A DNA stretch of 64,000 bases from Lagopus muta (lineage: Eukaryota; Chordata; Aves; Galliformes; Phasianidae): assembly GCF_023343835.1 (NCBI RefSeq), contig NC_064439.1, positions 33,740,508-33,804,507 of the forward strand. The letters are read 5' to 3'. The notes below the pieces were generated by a model, which did not search any database, was not told where the DNA came from, and was given only the letters and a program-made list of their open reading frames with translations. Shown piece after piece: positions 63,201-64,000 of the stretch. How positions within the stretch are numbered: position 1 is the first letter of the stretch; the number at the start of each line of letters is the position of its first letter. The position numbers were made by a program, and so were the translations under genes.

Positions 63201-64000
63201 TTTTCTCTACGTTTTCATGTGTTCAGGCCATATGTACTCTCCTTTGTTCTCCCCTGCACCTGGAGGGATTTTCATTCTCCCTGTTTGCAAAAGCAAGCTC
63301 TGGAAGGGAAAGGACAAAGAAGGAGGTGGGGGATTAAGGACCCAGAACCAAGTCCTCAAAGCTGTTTCAGCTGATGGCAGCAGCCCAGCTGTTTAATACC
63401 TTGGCATCTGCCTCCCTCCCTGTTTTCCATATCACTTCACTGATCAGGAAAACTTGGGTAGCCCCAGAGCCTGCCTCTGCAGCTCCTACATGGAGTGTTA
63501 TGTCATGCATACGGGCGGCACTACAAATTGTCAGCGCTCTGCTGAGATGCGAGAAGAGCCCACCTCACCTCCTCTGCATGTGGCAGGAAGGCATGAAAAC
63601 TACTCACTGGAAGCTGAGATGATCCTGCACCCCACAGGCCGGGTGCTGCTCCTCCAGTCTGCCCTGTGCTACTCTATGGCTCACTGCAGGTTTGGAGAGC
63701 TGGCACGCGGGGTCACTTTGTGAGAACACTCTAGTGTCAAATACGTGTGTGTTGTGCCTGTCATCATTATTTTCAGGACCTCTAGTGGCAGAAATAACTG
63801 TTTGTAGAAAAAATCATATTGGAAAGCTCTTTACATGAGAACAAGACATGAAATATCAGGATGGCTGTGAACTCCATCCAGCCAAGAATGAATGTCAAAA
63901 TGCCATTTCTTTAATTAACATTCTGGGTTTTCTCCAGGAAATTATCTCATCTTCCCCTTTCTTATGCAGAGTACTGCAAAATAACAAACCCATTTATGGA
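57202..64000. other. 3' UTR extension and downstream non-coding DNA
   Basis: No exon with recognisable similarity was seen. The longest open frame (60456-60989, 177 codons, + strand) has no known motif. Low-complexity stretches are poly-T near 58872-58886, A/C-rich sequence near 59434-59470 and TTGG repeats at 59519-59534. The neighbour expected from human synteny (DPH3/OXNAD1) was not found in this window. Confidence 0.6.
59196..59201 (+). terminator. Candidate poly(A) signal of GALNT15 (distal)
   Basis: AATAAA after an AT-rich, ATTTA-containing stretch (58860-59190) that looks like 3' UTR. If used, the 3' UTR would be about 2.2 kb. Other AATAAA sites occur further on, for example in TTCAATAAAAGG near 59632. 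Confidence 0.35.

Noticed and set aside
1..64000. tRNA, rRNA, snRNA genes, CRISPR arrays or bacterial operons
   Set aside because: No tRNA B-box-like or U6/5S-like blocks and no regularly spaced repeats were seen; the window is vertebrate.

Overview
This window is vertebrate nuclear DNA, very probably from a bird and most likely a galliform such as chicken. The evidence is the split gene with GT/AG introns, the AT-rich non-coding background with one GC-rich CpG island, and the repeat content. The repeats are many 5'-truncated CR1 LINE fragments of both orientations, several ending in ATTCTATG-type 3' tails, two solo LTRs of one family, and a mariner remnant of the type known in chicken. No bacterial, plasmid or CRISPR features are present.

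The window holds one confidently recognisable protein-coding gene: GALNT15 (polypeptide N-acetylgalactosaminyltransferase 15, formerly GALNTL2), on the + strand. Ten coding exons between 34709 and 56953 join in frame with GT/AG boundaries throughout to give a 638-residue type II Golgi membrane protein. It has a short cytosolic tail, a signal anchor, a stem, a GT-A catalytic domain and a C-terminal ricin-type lectin domain. From memory, the human enzyme is about the same length (639 aa). The start codon is overlapped by an out-of-frame upstream ORF unless a possible 205-base 5' UTR intron is removed. A CpG island with a strong CTCF-like motif lies at the beginning of intron 1.

Layout: 1-34.4 kb is non-coding as far as can be seen, and is probably the intergenic region 5' of GALNT15. 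It carries CR1 fragments (5.0, 20.2, 24.3-25.1, 27.5, 27.8-28.4 and 30.6-31.1 kb), a nested repeat cluster at 24.3-26.2 kb and a hAT-like DNA transposon at 31.45-31.92 kb. GALNT15 occupies 34.5-57.2 kb or further. Its introns hold more CR1 fragments (35.8-36.3, 41.5, 44.1 and 47.0-47.3 kb), a 21-bp minisatellite and two clean inverted repeats. 57-64 kb holds the 3' UTR and downstream non-coding DNA.

I found no previously undescribed gene system. The most useful second-look items are the start-codon arrangement of GALNT15, a Gly-to-Ala change in its Gal/GalNAc-transferase motif, a CR1 tail inserted about a dozen bases past the exon 3 splice donor, and the nested LTR/CR1/mariner cluster.
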